Shown here piece by piece: positions 16,765 through 25,338 of a DNA stretch of 64,000 bases. Location: contig CAVXRN010000006.1 in NCBI GenBank assembly GCA_963764205.1, forward strand, positions 1,178,001-1,242,000, in the 5' to 3' direction. Each line of letters opens with the position of its first letter. Position 1 is the stretch's first letter. Position numbers and translations under genes: made by a program. The DNA comes from Chersky-840 sp963764205. GTDB taxonomy: Bacteria > Actinomycetota > Acidimicrobiia > Acidimicrobiales > UBA8190. The notes under the pieces were generated by a model. The model ran no database searches. It was not told the origin of the DNA and was given only the letters and a program-made list of their open reading frames with translations.

Positions 16765-16956
16765 TCAGGCCAAGGAGGAATTGCGAGCGACCCTGAGGTC
16801 AGCGAGGAAGGCGTCGAGCTCTTCGTCGGACTCCCAGATGTCGTCGTCGACGAGGTCGTCAGGGCCAACCGGCTCGGCGTGTTGCAGCCGCGCCAACTCG
16901 TCGAGTGTCGGTGACAGAGCAGCGGTTGTCTCGTGGTCGTCGTGGGCCTGGCTCAC
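16765..16956 (-). CDS. VapB-like antitoxin (63 aa)
   Basis: Short acidic protein directly upstream of the PIN toxin. It starts with GTG at 16956, chosen because TAGGCT lies 7 bases upstream (leaderless). The C-terminal part (WESDEELDAFLADLRVARN) is the helical, acidic type that wraps the toxin. No clear DNA-binding domain is recognised at the N-terminus (VSQAHDDHETTAALSPTLDE). The call as antitoxin rests on operon position and size. Confidence 0.7.
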   Translation of the reverse strand: MSQAHDDHETTAALSPTLDELARLQHAEPVGPDDLVDDDIWESDEELDAFLADLRVARNSSLA

Positions 16957-16963
16957 GGACTCA

Positions 16964-16969
16964 AGCCTA
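16964..16969 (-). promoter_or_regulatory. Leaderless-type -10 (TAGGCT) of the vapBC operon
   Basis: Minus-strand TAGGCT, 7 bases before the GTG of the antitoxin, with no ribosome site between. Confidence 0.5.
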
Positions 16970-17531
16970 CGGCCTAGGGCACGCTCCGGTGCCAACCTCT
17001 CGCCACGCGCCGTGGGCAGCGGTCCGGGACCGCTCGTAGTACCGGTTGCCTCGCACGTCACCCTGGGGTTCTGCGATGTCACCCTCCCTGGTCAGAGGCT
17101 CCCGAGCGCCAAGACATCGGCTCGGCGTCCCGACGGCGGTTCGTTCGTCGCTCTGGGTTCGATCCTGCCGCCGCGTTCGCCCACCCGGCTCTGGTCGGCG
17201 TCACGGCGTCACCCTCCCAGGGTGAGGGCGTTTCTGCGAGAGAGTCGCCAGCGCTGCTTCGCACCGGGCTCGTTTGCGCCCCAAAAAGATCTCGCAGCCA
17301 GACTGGGAACCACCTTCTCGAGCTCGGTGCTCGACGTGGTCCACTCGCGAGAACCACCATGGGAGCAACTCAGCGGCTTTCGGTGAGCTTCTCCCGCACG
17401 TGGTCCGCTGCCGTCAATCCCGCGTTCCCACGCATCGGCCACCACCATCACACCGATCGTCAATCGCAAACGCCTCGGCCTTCCCGGCGGCGGCGGCGGC
17501 GTCACATCCACCCAATACCTTGAACACGATT
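16970..17531. other. Non-coding region between vapBC and the relaxase
   Basis: About 560 bases with no credible gene. It contains three of the GTCACCCT repeats and the 17210-17224 palindrome, and leads into the hairpin just before the relaxase. The open frames that cross it have repetitive Arg/Ser/Pro composition and no start signals. A position like this is where an oriT would be expected. Confidence 0.5.
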
Positions 17532-17549
17532 GCAAGGGGTGTCCCTTGC
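17532..17549 (+). other. Hairpin before the relaxase gene (oriT candidate)
   Basis: GCAAGGG (17532-17538) pairs perfectly with CCCTTGC (17543-17549) around a GTGT loop. It lies 19 bases before the relaxase start and just before its AAAGGGAG ribosome site. MobF relaxases nick next to such small inverted repeats, but it could also be a leader hairpin that controls relaxase translation. Confidence 0.45.
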
Positions 17550-17567
17550 GGAAAAGGGAGCGGTTCG

Positions 17568-20500
17568 GTGGCGTGGATGCGGATGATGGGGGCAGAGTCT
17601 GTCGCCTACCACCGCGAGACGATCATCAGCCGCGGCGACGACTTCCCCGGCGCTGCCCTCGAGTACTACGCCTCGCGGGGTGAGACCCCACTCGTCTGGG
17701 GCGGAAGCGGCGCAGTCTCTCTCGGTCTGTCGGGACCGGTCGACAACCCCTCCTACGACGCCGTCTTCGGGCCCGGCGGGGCGAGGGACCCCGAAAGCGG
17801 CCGGCGCCTCGTGTCGGCCAAGCGGCCGGGCATGGAGCTCGTGATCGCCGCGCACAAGTCGGTGGCCGAGCTCGGGGTGCTGGGCCGGGCCGAGGACATG
17901 CACGCCATCATGGACGCCGAGCGCGACGCCACCTTGGCCTACCTCGACGCCCTCACCGTTGAGCGCGGCGGACGCCGGGGGGTCGCCGCGGTCCCCACTC
18001 CCACCGCCGGCCTCGTCTACGCGCATACCCGCCATGCCACGACCCGGGCCGGCGATCCGGGCCCCCACGACCACGTGCTCCTCGCCAACGTGATCGAGAT
18101 GCGCGACGCCAAGGGCGGCACCAAGGCGCCCGACACCACCTTGTGGCGCGAGCACCTCCACGCCGCCACCGTGGTGGGGAGACTTGCCGCGGCGAACGTC
18201 GCCGTGGGCCTGGGCTATGGCATCGAGGCCGACGGAGGACCGACGGGACGCCTCGGGCACTGGAGGATCGCCGGCATTCCCACCGAGGCGCTCGCCGTGC
18301 ACTCCAAGCGCGCGGCCGAGATCACCGCGGCGGTCGCGGAGCGAGGGTTCACCACCTACCAGGCCCGCTCTGTGGCCGCCCGGGACACCAGGAAGCGCAA
18401 GCGCCACGAGGACACCCGCGCCCTGGTCCCCATGTGGCGGGCCGAGCTCGAGGCGGCCGGCTTCGCCCCGGGCACGCTGGTCGACGCCGTCGAACGGGCC
18501 GGGCTCGACTACCGACGACACCAGGCACCTGGTCCCACGCTCACCAACAAGCAGCTCTCCGCGTTGGCCGCCTCCGTGCTCGGGCCAGAGGGGGCGCTCT
18601 CTCAGCGCAAGGTATTCGCCCGCCGCGACGTGATCGTGGCCGTCGGCCCGGCCCTGTTCGGCCGGGACCCCGGCGAACTGGCCAAGGTGGCCGACCGGGT
18701 CCTGCGTGACCCTGATGCCATCGCCCTCGTTGGTGTACCCCGGGCCACCGAGCGGGCCTATGCCACCGCCTCGGTCCTGGCCACCGAGACCGCCATCGCC
18801 GAGGCAGTGGCCCGTGGGGCGCAGCGCACCGACGCGCCCAAGTTGCACCCCGCCATCGCCGAGGCGGCCATCGACTCCACCAACGGGACCGTCGGGGCGC
18901 CGTTGACCGAGGGCCAACTGGCGGCGGTGCGCTCCATCACCACCTCGGGGCGCCAGGTCGAACTCGTCGAGGGGGTGGCTGGGTCCGGGAAGACCACGGT
19001 CATGGCCGTGGTCCGTCGGGCCTTCGAGTCCGGCGGGTTCGAGGTCCTGGGCACCTCGACCTCGGGCCAGGCGGCGCGCACCTTGGCCCGCGAGGCCGGG
19101 ATGGACGGGTCCCGGACCATCGCCTCGTTTCGCCGGCGCCTGGACGACGGGCGCCTGGCGTTATCTGATCGCCACGTGCTGGTGCTCGATGAGGCCGGGA
19201 TGGCGAGCGATCGCGACATGGCCTTCCTCCTGGACCGGGCCCGCCTCGCCGGGGCCAAGGTGGTCCTGGTGGGAGACGACCGCCAGCTCGGGGCCATCGG
19301 ACCGGGCGGGGCCATGAGGGCGTTGGTCGAACGGCACGGCGGGGCGGTGCATTCGCTGCATCAGAACGTTCGTCAGCTCGATGAGCGCGAGCGCAGGGCG
19401 CTCATCGAGCTTCGGGCCGGAGACGTCGAGAAGGCGGTGGAGTTCTACCTGTCGTCGGGCCGGGTGGTCATCGAGCCGTCGCGCTCGGGTGCGCTGGCCG
19501 AGCTGACGGAACGCTGGGCCCGCGACGTGGCCGTGGGGAAGGATGCGGCCATGTTCGCCTGGCGCCGGGCCAACGTGGCCGAGCTGAACCGCCTGGCCCG
19601 GGAGCTCATGGTCGCCCAGGGACGGGTGATCGGCCCCGAGCTCGAGGCCCCCGGCGGCGCTCGCTACGCAGCCGGCGATCGGATCGTGACGCTGGCCCCC
19701 GGGGCGCGTGGCGAGGTCGTCACTTCCGAGCGCGGCGTGGTGCTGGCCGTCGACCTCCCGCGCCGGCGCCTGAACGCCCAAATGGAGGACGGTCGGCGCC
19801 AGGCCTTCGAGCGTGACGAGGCCGGCGTTGGCCGCCTCGCCCATGGCTACGCCACCACGGTGCACCGCAGCCAGGGGGCGACCTGCGACCTCGCCCACGT
19901 CTACGAGGACGGCGGGGGCCGTGAGCTGGCCTACGTGGCCATGAGTCGGGCCAGAGAACACACCCACCTCTACCTGGCGGCCGACGACCTGGCCCAAGCC
20001 AAAGAAGACCTCGAGCGCAGATGGGCCACCGAGCGCCGCTGGCGCTGGGCCATCGACACCGGCACTCCGGAGTTGACCCAACGCGATCACTCGTCGTTGC
20101 GACGCGAGGCCCTGATGGCCGAGTACCAGGCCCTGGCCGCCGCCGTGCCCTGCGATGTGGGCCCATCGCTGCGCGAGGCCATCTCCGAGCGCGACCACGC
20201 CGCCGGTGAGCTCGACCGGCTCCGGCGCCAACAAGGGTTGCACTCGGAGGGGGAGTTGGGCAGGGCCGCAGGGGAGCTGGCGATGGCTCGTTATCACCAG
20301 TTCAGAAACGAACGCGACGCGCAGAACAAGGACTACTCGAGGGCGATACGGCGCGACGCCCGGCGCGCCAGCGAGCGCCACAACCTCTGGGTACAGACAT
20401 CACAGGAGAAGGTGACACGACTGTTCGCCCCTGAGGAACGCCGGCTGATCGAGACCCTCGAGGAGGCCGAGCACAAGGTCTCTTCCCTGTCCCACAAGGA

Positions 20501-20732
20501 CGGAGAACGAAGCCGGTGGTTCCAGAACCACCCCGAGGTGCCCCACCGACTCGAGGCGATCGACTCCGAGGTCTCGGAGAACGAGTGGGGGGCCCACCAC
20601 GAGCGTCAGGTCGTGGAGCATGAGCTGAATCCGAAGCCCGAGCGAACCCACGTCGTCGAGCACGAGCACTCCTGGTCGCGCGACCATGACTACGACCGGG
20701 ACATCGACACTGACTACGGCTTCGGCCTCTGA
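17568..20732 (+). CDS. MobF-family relaxase with helicase domain (TrwC/TraA-like)
   Basis: 1054 residues. The N-terminal relaxase domain has the catalytic Tyr14 (SVAYHRE) and the metal-binding His triad His156, His167, His169 (TRHATTRAGDPGPHDH). The RecD2/TraI-type helicase domain has Walker A GVAGSGKTT near 470, Walker B VLVLDEAGM and the late motif VHRSQGATCDLAHVY...MSRAREHTHLYL. The C-terminal 150 residues are charged and coiled-coil-like. GTG at 17568 follows AAAGGGAG by 7-8 bases; the long frame upstream is not protein-like. It would nick oriT, stay bound to the strand and unwind it. No coupling protein or T4SS gene accompanies it. Confidence 0.93.
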   Translation: MAWMRMMGAESVAYHRETIISRGDDFPGAALEYYASRGETPLVWGGSGAVSLGLSGPVDNPSYDAVFGPGGARDPESGRRLVSAKRPGMELVIAAHKSVAELGVLGRAEDMHAIMDAERDATLAYLDALTVERGGRRGVAAVPTPTAGLVYAHTRHATTRAGDPGPHDHVLLANVIEMRDAKGGTKAPDTTLWREHLHAATVVGRLAAANVAVGLGYGIEADGGPTGRLGHWRIAGIPTEALAVHSKRAAEITAAVAERGFTTYQARSVAARDTRKRKRHEDTRALVPMWRAELEAAGFAPGTLVDAVERAGLDYRRHQAPGPTLTNKQLSALAASVLGPEGALSQRKVFARRDVIVAVGPALFGRDPGELAKVADRVLRDPDAIALVGVPRATERAYATASVLATETAIAEAVARGAQRTDAPKLHPAIAEAAIDSTNGTVGAPLTEGQLAAVRSITTSGRQVELVEGVAGSGKTTVMAVVRRAFESGGFEVLGTSTSGQAARTLAREAGMDGSRTIASFRRRLDDGRLALSDRHVLVLDEAGMASDRDMAFLLDRARLAGAKVVLVGDDRQLGAIGPGGAMRALVERHGGAVHSLHQNVRQLDERERRALIELRAGDVEKAVEFYLSSGRVVIEPSRSGALAELTERWARDVAVGKDAAMFAWRRANVAELNRLARELMVAQGRVIGPELEAPGGARYAAGDRIVTLAPGARGEVVTSERGVVLAVDLPRRRLNAQMEDGRRQAFERDEAGVGRLAHGYATTVHRSQGATCDLAHVYEDGGGRELAYVAMSRAREHTHLYLAADDLAQAKEDLERRWATERRWRWAIDTGTPELTQRDHSSLRREALMAEYQALAAAVPCDVGPSLREAISERDHAAGELDRLRRQQGLHSEGELGRAAGELAMARYHQFRNERDAQNKDYSRAIRRDARRASERHNLWVQTSQEKVTRLFAPEERRLIETLEEAEHKVSSLSHKDGERSRWFQNHPEVPHRLEAIDSEVSENEWGAHHERQVVEHELNPKPERTHVVEHEHSWSRDHDYDRDIDTDYGFGL

Positions 20733-20736
20733 CGGC

Positions 20737-20762
20737 CCGCCCGAGCGTTATCGGGCGGTTTT
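20737..20762 (+). terminator. Rho-independent terminator of the relaxase gene
   Basis: Perfect 8-bp stem CCGCCCGA/TCGGGCGG (20737-20744 with 20751-20758), 6-base loop, then TTTT. It starts five bases after the relaxase stop. Confidence 0.88.
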
Positions 20763-20915
20763 GGCGAGAGGCACGACGAGCTGAAGCCGGCATGTTCGGG
20801 CGGTCGCGGCCAGCGGATGGGGTGACCGGGAGCGGGTGATCCCGTGCGATCCGGCCTCGTGCACCTGGTCCCGTCAGGACGCCCTGGACCCGGCATTTGC
20901 GATCGGAGGGCCGGG

Positions 20916-21727
20916 TCAGCGGAAGGCCAAGCGGAAGACTGCCGGCATCAGCCCGCTGGGGAGGAAGCGCTGTGCCAGGTAGAGGGCGCGAGCGTCGGCA
21001 CCGACCGGTCGAAGCAGCGGGGGGCGCTTCGCCTCCAGCGTGTCGGCGAGCACCTTTGCGAACTGTTCAGGCGGCTTGGCTCCTCTGGCGATGATCCGCT
21101 CGCGATGAGGTTCGAGACGGTCATAGGCACGGCGATACGGCGTGTTTGGGTCGTTGGTGGGCTTCGTGTGACCATCGGGGTGGCGAACATGCCGACTTCG
21201 AGGATGTGGGCCGAGATCCCGAAGGAGCCGAGTTCAACCGCAAGCGTCTCGAGCCACCGCTCCAGGCCCGCCTTTGACGCGCCGTACACGGATGCGAACG
21301 GGATGCCCAGTCGTGCTGTGTAGCTGGCCACCCCCACGATGCGCCCAGACCCTCGAGCACGCATGGCGGGCAGCAGAGAGGCGGTCAGGGCCATAGGTCC
21401 GAGCACGTTGACCTGGAAGATCGCCCGCCACTCGGCCGACGGCGTGTCCTCGAAGGTCCCGAACGCACCCAGCCCGGCATTGTGAACGATCGCGTCGAGC
21501 GGGGCATCAGCGAGATGACGAGCCGCAGCCTGAATGGAGTCCTCGTCAAGTAGGTCGAGGATGACGGGTTCCAGTTGCACGGACCTGCCCGCACTCCGTT
21601 CGAGAGCGTCAAACTCGGCCTGGGAGCGAGTGGCAGCGATGACGTTCCAGCCTCGGCGACACAGTTCAGTAACCGACGCCTTACCAAGCCCCCCGGATGC
21701 GCCGGTGAGCAGGACGACGCCGCTCAA
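20916..21727 (-). pseudogene. Short-chain dehydrogenase/reductase, frameshifted near its 3' end
   Basis: SDR of the classical type: VVLLTGASGGLGKAS (cofactor loop), HNAGLG, a catalytic Ser strand (VGVASYTARLG) and YGASKAG. The TTG start at 21727 overlaps the P450 stop (TTGA). Read in the starting frame the protein ends at 20948 with a Ser/Arg/Pro-rich, unfamily-like end. From about 21168 the next frame gives a natural SDR C-terminus (TPYRRAYDRLEPHRERI..., FLPSGLMPAVFRLAFR) that stops at 20916. So one base has been lost or gained at about 21165-21173. It could be real decay or an assembly error. Confidence 0.82.
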
Positions 21728-22812
21728 GCAACGACTCGGTCGAACACGAGGGGGAGGTGCTCGACCCGACGAAGCAACGGTGTGAACTCGAGTTCGACGT
21801 CGGTGGGAACGTGGTATTCGGGGATACGCCGATGCCATTCCCGCAGGCTCACGCGAAGCTCGATGCGGGCGAGATGAGACCCCAGGCACCGGTGGATGCC
21901 ACCGCCGAACCCGAGGTGACGGTTCGGGTAGCGGTCCACGTCGATCAGCTCGGGTCGGTCGTGGACCTTCTCGTCGGTGTTGGCGGAGCCCAGGAGAAGA
22001 AGAACCTGATCGCCATCCTTGATCGGACACCCGCTTAGCTCGACCTCGCCCTTGGCGATCCTGGGGACGAAGGGGACCGGGGACTCGAAGCGGAGGAACT
22101 CCTCGACGGCGCTGGGGATGACCTCTGGGTCATCGACGAGTCGCCGGCGGTGGGTATCCTCACGGCCGAGCACGGCAAAGAAACAGGTAAGGCTGTCGGT
22201 GACCGTATCCAATCCCGCCACGATCATGAGATGGCAGATACCGAGCAGTTCCTCTTCGGTGAGCGGTTTGCCCTCGATAGTCGCGCTCACGAGGTGGGTC
22301 AGCAGGTCATTGCGCGGATCTTGCCGGCGGTCGGCGATGAGCCGCAAGAAGCGCTCGCTCGCTCGATCCTTGGTCGCCATCAGGTCATCGTCGGCCACCA
22401 TCTGCGCCTGCAACATGTCGTCCTTCAACTGGAGGAAGAACTCGAGCTCGTCGGGCGGCAGCCCCATGAGGTCGAGGAAGACGCCGCAGGGTAGGGGCAC
22501 GGCGTACTCCTGGGCGTAGTCGCACGCACCCTTGTCGATGAACCGGTCGATCAGCTTGTTGGCGCGACGGGTGATCTCGGGCTCGAGCTGCTTCATCCTC
22601 TTCGGCCCAAAGAGGGGGTCGAGGAGGCGCCGGTACTTGAGGTGATGAGGCGGATCGATGTTCTCGGGGATGAGCGGGAACCGCGTGACCTCGGGCGGAA
22701 GGAAGTCCGACGAGAACAGTTCGGGGTTGCGCAGCACGAATTCGATGTCGCTGTGCTTGGCCACGATTACGGTGTCGCGGTCGGTTCCCCACATGTCGCC
22801 GAGGCGCAGCAC
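21724..22812 (-). CDS. Cytochrome P450, N-terminally truncated
   Basis: P450 monooxygenase. The I-helix (MIVAGLDTVTDSLTCFF) has the oxygen-activating AG.DT motif. ExxR is in EEFLRFESP, and the heme loop FGGGIHRCLGSHLAR carries the axial Cys. 362 residues from the GTG at 22812; family members run to about 400. Open frame and P450-like sequence (WLETAAHINPV) continue upstream to a stop at 22843, exactly where the IS30 element begins, so the true start has been removed. The right flank of the IS does not carry the missing part. Coupled to the SDR. Confidence 0.88.
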   Translation of the reverse strand: MLRLGDMWGTDRDTVIVAKHSDIEFVLRNPELFSSDFLPPEVTRFPLIPENIDPPHHLKYRRLLDPLFGPKRMKQLEPEITRRANKLIDRFIDKGACDYAQEYAVPLPCGVFLDLMGLPPDELEFFLQLKDDMLQAQMVADDDLMATKDRASERFLRLIADRRQDPRNDLLTHLVSATIEGKPLTEEELLGICHLMIVAGLDTVTDSLTCFFAVLGREDTHRRRLVDDPEVIPSAVEEFLRFESPVPFVPRIAKGEVELSGCPIKDGDQVLLLLGSANTDEKVHDRPELIDVDRYPNRHLGFGGGIHRCLGSHLARIELRVSLREWHRRIPEYHVPTDVELEFTPLLRRVEHLPLVFDRVVA

Positions 22813-22842
22813 GGGGTTGATATGTGCGGCGGTCTCAAGCCA

Positions 22843-24050
22843 TCAACGCACCAGTGAGGCGAACAGTGGAAACTGACGCCGACCTGGAGGTGTGTGATGT
22901 ACGTGCGGTTCTCTGCCGCCGAGCAGTCCGAGGTGTGGGATCGGTATGAGGCGGGCGAGTCGATGCGGTCGATCGCCCGTTCCATCGGGCGTTCTATGGC
23001 TGCGGTTCGGGATCTGATCCACAAAACCGGCGGTCTCCGCCCACTGGCGCCGACGGTGTGGTCCGAAGCTCGGATGTCATTGGCCGATCGGGAGGAGATC
23101 TCCCGTGGGCTCGCCACCGGGCTGTCGATGCGCCAGGTGGCGGCCGGACTGGGCCGGTCGCCCTCGACCATCTCTCGAGAAGTGGCTGCTAATGGAGGTC
23201 GGTATCGATACCGGGCCTGCGATGCGGAGGCGTCGGCCCGCCGTCGAGCGAGACGACCGAGGCCGACCAAGCTGGCTCGTTGTCCGAGACTCCGCCGGGC
23301 GGTGGAGGGCAAACTGGAGAAACGCTGGTCGCCCCAGCAGATCGCCGACTGGTTACCCGAGGCATTCCCCCACGACCCGGAGATGCGGGTGTCTCACGAG
23401 ACCATCTACATGTCGCTGTTCGTGCAAGGCCGAGGAGCCCTGCGCCAGGAGCTCTTTCGCTGTCTGCGTCAGGGCCGGGCCACGCGCCGACCCCAGGGAA
23501 AGCGCCAAGCGACGGGCCAGGGCAAGATCCGCGACATGGTGATGATCTCCGAGCGTCCGGCCGAGATCGAGGACCGGGCCGTGCCCGGTCACTGGGAAGG
23601 GGACCTCATCGTGGGCACCGGTCGGCGCGCCATTGGCACCCTGGTCGAGCGCTCCACCCGCTACGTCATGCTCATGCGTCTCCCCGACGGCAACGGCGGT
23701 GAGGCCGTGCGCAAGGCACTCGCCAAGACCATCACCAAGCTCCCGACCGAACTCCGACGCTCCATCACCTGGGACCAGGGACGCGAGATGAACGAGCACG
23801 CACGCTTCACCGTCGACACCGGTGTCCAGATCTACTTCTGCGATCCGAAGAGTCCCTGGCAACGGGGATCCAACGAGAACACCAATGGTCTGTTGCGCCA
23901 GTACTTCCCCAAGGGCACTGAACTCTCGGGCTATTCCCAGGCCCAACTCAATGCCGTCGCTCGCGAGCTCAACGAACGCCCTCGACGGACACTCGGTGGT
24001 ATGTCACCATCTGAGGCGTTCGCCGAGGCTGTTGCGTCGACTGGTTGAAC
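22843..24050 (+). mobile_element. IS30-family insertion sequence
   Basis: About 1.2 kb with one transposase. The right end (24031-24050, read inward on the minus strand) begins TTCAACCAGTCGACGCAAC. The left end (from about 22843) begins TCAACGCACCAGTGAGGCGAAC and matches only imperfectly, so the ends are approximate. It interrupts the 5' part of the P450 gene, and the flanks do not rejoin into a P450, so a deletion accompanied or followed insertion. Confidence 0.8.
22897..24048 (+). CDS. IS30-family transposase
   Basis: 383 residues. The N-terminal HTH domains (SMRSIARSIGRSMAAVRDLI and SMRQVAAGLGRSPSTISREV) are the typical IS30 pair. The catalytic DDE residues sit in HWEGDLIVG, TWDQGREM and NENTNGLLRQYFPKGT. 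ATG at 22897 follows GGAGG (22886-22890) by 6 bases; a GTG lies one codon upstream. The gene runs into the right inverted repeat. Full length, apparently intact. Confidence 0.95.
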   Translation: MYVRFSAAEQSEVWDRYEAGESMRSIARSIGRSMAAVRDLIHKTGGLRPLAPTVWSEARMSLADREEISRGLATGLSMRQVAAGLGRSPSTISREVAANGGRYRYRACDAEASARRRARRPRPTKLARCPRLRRAVEGKLEKRWSPQQIADWLPEAFPHDPEMRVSHETIYMSLFVQGRGALRQELFRCLRQGRATRRPQGKRQATGQGKIRDMVMISERPAEIEDRAVPGHWEGDLIVGTGRRAIGTLVERSTRYVMLMRLPDGNGGEAVRKALAKTITKLPTELRRSITWDQGREMNEHARFTVDTGVQIYFCDPKSPWQRGSNENTNGLLRQYFPKGTELSGYSQAQLNAVARELNERPRRTLGGMSPSEAFAEAVASTG

Positions 24051-24391
24051 TCAAGGCCGGTACCGGTCGAGGTTCTGGCTTAGCCCGGCGATCCGGAGGG
24101 GTATCCGGTACTCGGGGATCCCGTACGCCACCAGCGCCGGATCCGGGTGCCCTCGTTCGGGTGATACCGCGCACTGCTATGGCCCTTATCTTGGCATTGT
24201 CGGAGGTTCTGTCGCCAGCATTCTCTGTCGGTGGTCGGGTCCACTCACAGCGGCGCGTGCACGCAGCTAGCGCACCAGCGAGAATGTTCAAGTGGACCAC
24301 GCTCCCGCTCGCATTACCAAGAATGCTGTGACTCCTCCAGCCCCGGTTTACTCGGCGGTCTGCGATTAGGTGGCTTGTCATCATCGGACTC
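24051..24391. other. Non-coding DNA right of the IS30 element
   Basis: No convincing gene. It contains the first copy of the 15-base repeat at 24109-24123. It does not contain the missing 5' end of the P450 gene on either strand. Confidence 0.5.
24109..24123 (+). repeat. 15-bp repeat copy 1 (TACTCGGGGATCCCG)
   Basis: Identical to 25248-25262, and to 26377-26391 in inverted orientation. The right part, CGGGGATCCCG, is a near-palindrome. Confidence 0.7.
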
Positions 24392-24901
24392 TTGGCTTAT
24401 GTCGTTGTCCGAGATCCCAGGGATGGAGTCGCATTCATCGTGGGCATTGTTGTGATTATTCCGGTTGTGTTTGCCGTCATATTTGTCGTTGGTCGCCGTA
24501 GGGCACATGAGAGTGACGCATACTGGACCGGACAGATCGGCTTTTCAGAAGACGGTTTCGGGAACTCTGAGTTGTTCCCAGGCATCGTTCGGACAACTAG
24601 GTCTGCTCTGGGGAGGCAGGGTCTGAGTGGTGGTCGCCTTTATATCCGAGAGGACGGCGTCTACTGGATCGCAGGGAGCTGGATGACTCCACGCTGCGAA
24701 ATATCCGGCAGATTCCATCTTGCTTGGAGCGATGTCGAGACAGCCGACGTGAGCCGAATCCCATTCAAGGCGAACTTCCTGGGCGGTGGGCTGACCCTTG
24801 AGATAACGAATGGTCGCGGCGAGCTTTACGGCGAGTTTCTGGGGTCGAGGAGGGACATGCTGATCGCCCTTATTAAGACCCCGCTAGCAAGAGTGCGCTA
24901 G
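24392..24901 (+). CDS. Hypothetical membrane protein
   Basis: 169 residues from TTG at 24392. A strong membrane helix (FIVGIVVIIPVVFAVIFVVG) is followed by a soluble domain with aromatic and Gly-rich strands (WTGQIGFSEDGFGNSELFPG; GGRLYIREDGVYWIAG; LAWSDVE), reminiscent of a PH-like fold. The same frame upstream of the TTG encodes another hydrophobic stretch (LVIIGLLAYVVV) but reaches a stop at about 24330, so the 5' end may be truncated or the start unusual. Lower GC and less biased codon use than the core genes suggest recent transfer. Confidence 0.6.
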   Translation: MAYVVVRDPRDGVAFIVGIVVIIPVVFAVIFVVGRRRAHESDAYWTGQIGFSEDGFGNSELFPGIVRTTRSALGRQGLSGGRLYIREDGVYWIAGSWMTPRCEISGRFHLAWSDVETADVSRIPFKANFLGGGLTLEITNGRGELYGEFLGSRRDMLIALIKTPLARVR

Positions 24902-24967
24902 CCCATAGTGGGGGTTCCCGAGCACAGGTTCGCAGTGGCCGGATAGCCAACAGCGGTGGTCAGGACG

Positions 24968-24973
24968 TACGCT
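24968..24973 (+). promoter_or_regulatory. Leaderless-type -10 (TACGCT)
   Basis: TACGCT, then 6 bases, then ATG at 24980, with no ribosome site. Confidence 0.5.
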
Positions 24974-24979
24974 GTTGCT

Positions 24980-25228
24980 ATGTCGCAGACGGAGCGACCT
25001 CCCGCCGGTAGACGAGTATTTGCCACCCTCGCCGCCCTGACCCTGACCACCTTGGCAGTTGTTTGGCTACTTGCTGGATTGCTCCTGACGTGGTTGCTCA
25101 CCGCGCCACCGGTGGATTGGAAGTCCGTAGGGATTAGTGCGGGGTTGACGTTCATTGTCCCTGTTGGACTCTTGGTCACATGGCTTGTGGCCCGGGCAGA
25201 TCGAAGGGCTGGGCGACTCAAGGCCTGA
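24980..25228 (+). CDS. Small two-helix membrane protein (82 aa)
   Basis: Two predicted membrane helices (about 14-43 and 53-72) with a short loop (TAPPVDWKSVG), a basic N-terminus (PPAGRR) and a basic C-terminus (ARADRRAGRLKA). No family recognised. The ATG is selected by the TACGCT -10 six bases upstream. Confidence 0.65.
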   Translation: MSQTERPPAGRRVFATLAALTLTTLAVVWLLAGLLLTWLLTAPPVDWKSVGISAGLTFIVPVGLLVTWLVARADRRAGRLKA

Positions 25229-25247
25229 CTCTCGCCGTCGGCACGCA

Positions 25248-25262
25248 TACTCGGGGATCCCG
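25248..25262 (+). repeat. 15-bp repeat copy 2, left of the recombinase
   Basis: TACTCGGGGATCCCG. With copy 3 in inverted orientation it brackets the tyrosine recombinase gene. Confidence 0.7.
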
Positions 25263-25338
25263 ACTAGCCAAGACCGGGGTTGGCCCCGGAGCCGCTGGCT
25301 ATTCCTCGGCTCCGGTGCCGCATCCGGTATCGCTCCGG

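Larger units (their letters stand above)
16228..17224. repeat. Dispersed GTCACCCT repeats around the vapBC genes
   Basis: Copies at 16228-16235, 16284-16291 (inverted), 16335-16342, 17057-17064, 17078-17085 and 17208-17215. The last forms a perfect palindrome CACCCT-CCC-AGGGTG at 17210-17224. They lie mostly in non-coding DNA on both sides of the toxin/antitoxin genes. They could be operators or iteron-like sites; no function is shown by the sequence itself. Confidence 0.55.

Noticed and set aside
17274..17567. N-terminal extension of the relaxase from 17274
   Set aside because: The added 98 residues are Arg/Ser/Pro-rich and not relaxase-like, and a good ribosome site precedes the GTG at 17568.
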